Assembly (NCBI GenBank): GCA_023053685.1
Contig: JALIGW010000002.1
Location: 250,995,856 to 251,059,855 of the forward strand
Reading direction: 5' to 3'
DNA from: Diadophis punctatus similis
Lineage: Eukaryota; Chordata; Lepidosauria; Squamata; Dipsadidae
Length of the DNA: 64,000 bases
Positions 1 through 64,000 of this stretch are shown here, piece after piece. The notes under the pieces are model-generated. The model did not search any database. It worked only from the letters and a program-made list of their open reading frames with translations, and was not told the DNA's origin. The position numbers and the translations under genes are program-made. Each line of letters starts with the position of its first letter. The stretch's first letter is position 1.

Positions 1-105
1 GTTGAAAGACCTGGGGAGGAGGAGGAGGAGAATGAGGATGAGGATGCCATGATGGAGAAGGAAGGGAAGAAAATTGATAGTAACCAGATATCAGAAAGCA
101 TGGGG
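1..105 (+). other. Short acidic open frame at the left edge, cut by a MITE
   Basis: Frame 1 is open from base 1 to the MITE at 106 and encodes a Glu/Asp-rich segment (PGEEEEENEDEDAMMEKEGK). It could be part of an exon, a repeat or chance purine-rich DNA. No splice signal decides it. Confidence 0.2.
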
Positions 106-643
106 CAGTGATGGCGAACCTTTTCTGGTTCGCGTGCCCACGCCCATTGCCCCCCCCCCCACGCATGCGCACAATGGGCAAACCGGAAATGGGGGAAAAC
201 GCACTTCTGGTTTGCCATTGGGCTGCTTTTTTGCACTTCGGAGGGTCCAGGGAAGCTTCCTGAAGCCCCGGAATGCAAAAAAAAAACAGCAAAACGGGCA
301 AACCGGAAGTGCGTTTTCCGCACTTCCGGTTTGCCATTTTGCCATTTTTTGCACTCCGGAGGGTTCAGGGAAGCTTCCTGAAGCCCCGAAATGCAAAAAA
401 TGGCAAAATGGGCAAACTGGAAGTGTAGAAAACGCACTTCCGGTTTGCCCATTTTGCTGTTTTTTGCATTCCGGGGCTTCAGGAAGCTTCCCTGAACCCT
501 CCGGAGTGCAAAAAACAGCTCATCGGCAAACCGGAAGTGCGTTTTTCCGCACTTCCGGTTTGCCGGTGGGCAACGCTCGCGTGCCCTCCGCTATGGCTCC
601 GCGTGCCACCTGTGGCACACGTGCCATAGATTCGCCATCATGG
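106..643. mobile_element. hAT-type MITE (TIR cagtgatggcgaacc)
   Basis: The ends are cagtgatggcgaacc and gattcgccatcatgg, flanked by the perfect 8-bp duplication gcatgggg (98-105, 644-651). The interior consists of several inverted copies of a cacttccggtttgcc segment that can fold into long hairpins. Confidence 0.85.
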
Positions 644-734
644 GCATGGGGTGTGTGGCCATGGTAGGTGTGGACAACATGATATCACTTGTGACAGGGG
701 ACACCTATCCTGTAGTCACCTTGCAAACAGCAAA

Positions 735-950
735 GGACCGGCCTATGGTGCCTCTGCCAGTGAAAACGGAGCTCGCGAGAGCCGCGCGTGGCCCTCCTGA
801 GCTCCACTTTCACTGGCAGAGGGTTGCAGGAAGCCATCCCAGCTGGAAACAGAGCTCATGAGGACCGCGCATGCCCCCCCCAAGCTCCGTTTTTGCTGAC
901 AAAGGGTTGCAGGACGCCGTCCCAGCCAAAAACGGAGCTTGGGAGCATGT
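735..950. repeat. GC-rich repeated segment, two or three copies
   Basis: A segment of about 100 bp with a gagctc core and aaaacggagct is present as imperfect copies near 740-850 and 850-945, partly inverted. Origin unknown. Confidence 0.45.
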
Positions 951-1133
951 TGGCTATGGATGATGGGATCTATTGTCTGATGTATCCAGAAAGTTGGGGA
1001 AGGATGCTGCTTTAAAGACTTCCATTCATTTCCCTTCATTAACCCCACCCACCATTTAAAATTCTTCAACTGCCAAGGTCTGCGGCTGAAAAAACAGCAC
1101 GGATGAAATCATGGCTGGAGGAAACAATGATTC

Positions 1134-1532
1134 TGTCAACCCTGAAGCTGACCTGACCGAGGCCATTTTGAAGCTTCCGTGTTGCCACACTGGAGCTGAG
1201 GGATAGGGAGGGGGGGGAATAGAGATAGCTGGGGTTTTGTAGCCAAAACAAAATATTTTCTCCTGGGAACCAAGGACATTCTCACACCTGGTCAGAGAGA
1301 GGAGGAGTGACATTACCAGGCAACCAGACGGCAACCTGATTGGACCATGTGACTGATTGTTTGGGGAAGGGGGAAAACTTTTACTTTTAATTAGGTGAAA
1401 ACTGTGGGATCCTTCAGAGTCGGTTTTCACCAGACCTGTGCCAATAGGATATATCCAATAAAACTATTCTTTGAGGAATCTACTGGCCTCGGAGTTTTGT
1501 TTGCTATGGGATTATTACTTGGAACTCTGACA
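1134..1532 (+). mobile_element. Solo LTR, family A (copy 1)
   Basis: It starts TGTCAACCCTGAAG and ends GGAACTCTGACA, flanked by the 5-bp duplication gattc (1129-1133, 1533-1537). An AATAAA signal lies near 1458. Length 399 bp. Four further copies lie at 4946-6229, 18527-18923, 37894-38253 and 53589-53992. Confidence 0.85.
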
Positions 1533-1736
1533 GATTCTTTTTCAAGAAACTGTAGTTTGACCATTACCAACCCAACCGAACCAGTTCATACTCACAATCC
1601 AGCCTCCCCCATCTGTCTCCATATCACAGAACACCCTCAAGGGACGTTCCCGGTTGCCCCCTAGATAAATTGTTGTTACTCGTGAAGCTCCTGGCCCATT
1701 CTGGATTTCTTCCGAGCAGTCCCGAGGGAAGGGGTA

Positions 1737-2175
1737 TGTCAGGTGCCCTGTCCAAGAAAGAAAGGGTGATCACTGGATCCATTCAGGGTTTTGGTCTTTA
1801 GGAAGTCTATCAGAGTTTGTTGCAGAAAAATCAATTTCCAGAAGCACAGACAGATAACTGATTCAGCTGGATTCATTAACTTCTTTATAAACATAGTAAT
1901 ATATATATACAATACCACAAGTAGATTATTTCTTCAAGTAAACACAAGCAGGAGAGTTGGTTTCATCTCAGCAGAGCAGACAAGCACAAAGAGGGCTGAG
2001 AGTACAGAGTGGACTGAGAGTACAGAGTGGGCTGAGCCACGCCCAGCCTTAAGCTTAAGTTTTCAGTTTCGATTCTCAGCACAGACTCAGAAGTGTTTAG
2101 CTGTCATTGGCTGACTTAGTTGCTATGCCTATTCATTGGCTGACATGGCTCTCCCAGTTCATGAATATCTTAACA
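1737..2175 (-). mobile_element. Second LTR-like family (family B), minus copy
   Basis: Bounded by tgtcaggtgcc on the left and cttaaca on the right, it matches the reverse complement of 33950-34440 over most of its length. No matching target duplication was found, so the ends are provisional. Confidence 0.5.
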
Positions 2176-2244
2176 AAGTCCCAAAGAACCACAGACAGTC
2201 TGTCTCAAACATAGACATATCAGGGAACCTATAATGTGTATTAC

Positions 2245-63857
<61,613 letters not shown>

Positions 63858-64000
63858 CTAAAACAGAGAAGATTAAAAAAAAAAGATTTACGGTAATTAC
63901 ATTTTCCTGGTCTTGGAATGCAATCTAGGAGGTGGAATAATTTGTAAAAATAGTCGCTTATTAAGGAAACCAGGACAATTAACACAAAATAATAATATCT

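Noticed and set aside
1..2244. Fibrinogen-like domain exon expected after the last FN3
   Set aside because: I searched the minus strand for the usual first fibrinogen-exon residues and found only repeats and LTRs; it must lie further left.

Overview
The window is vertebrate nuclear DNA, most likely from a squamate reptile and probably a snake. It has spliced exons with AG/GT borders, many CR1 and L1 LINE fragments, tRNA-derived SINEs, very many hAT-type MITEs with intact 8-bp target duplications, long GATA/GACA (Bkm-type) tracts, and pentanucleotide (ATTCT)n tracts growing out of LINE 3' tails, a pattern described in colubroid snakes. I see no prokaryotic gene, CRISPR array or intact autonomous transposon. 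The species call is inference.

One host gene fills the window on the minus strand: a tenascin-X-like gene (TNXB). It enters at the right edge and leaves at the left edge. I place 37 exons that encode 34 consecutive fibronectin type III (FN3) units. The first 31 units are one exon each, and the last three are split over two exons each. All exon groups are phase 1-1. The EGF region should lie to the right of the window and the fibrinogen-like domain to the left; neither is visible here. Units 1-19 (44.5-63.9 kb) form a young tandem array with a ground period near 470 bp (exon of 285 or 297 bp plus a short similar intron). Units 20-34 are older, more diverged and spread out by transposons.

Unit 11 is dead: it has an 8-bp deletion and a complete 404-bp solo LTR inside the coding sequence, flanked by a 5-bp target duplication. 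Three array exons (units 4, 6, 19) have a splice acceptor shifted 12 bases into the exon in frame. Intron insertions differ between paralogous blocks and can date the duplications.

The introns are a record of transposition. There are about 23 hAT-type MITEs and several short palindromic MITEs with readable target duplications, five solo LTRs of one family, CR1, L1, L2/L3-like and Rex/L2-like LINE pieces, Penelope-like fragments, SINEs, TA-flanked Tc1/mariner-like MITEs and a minisatellite inside a MITE. The most unusual intronic object is an OposCharlie3-like hAT element (46.3-47.0 kb) whose interior holds a sequence matching the first coding exon of EAF1, including its splice donor, which suggests host-gene capture.
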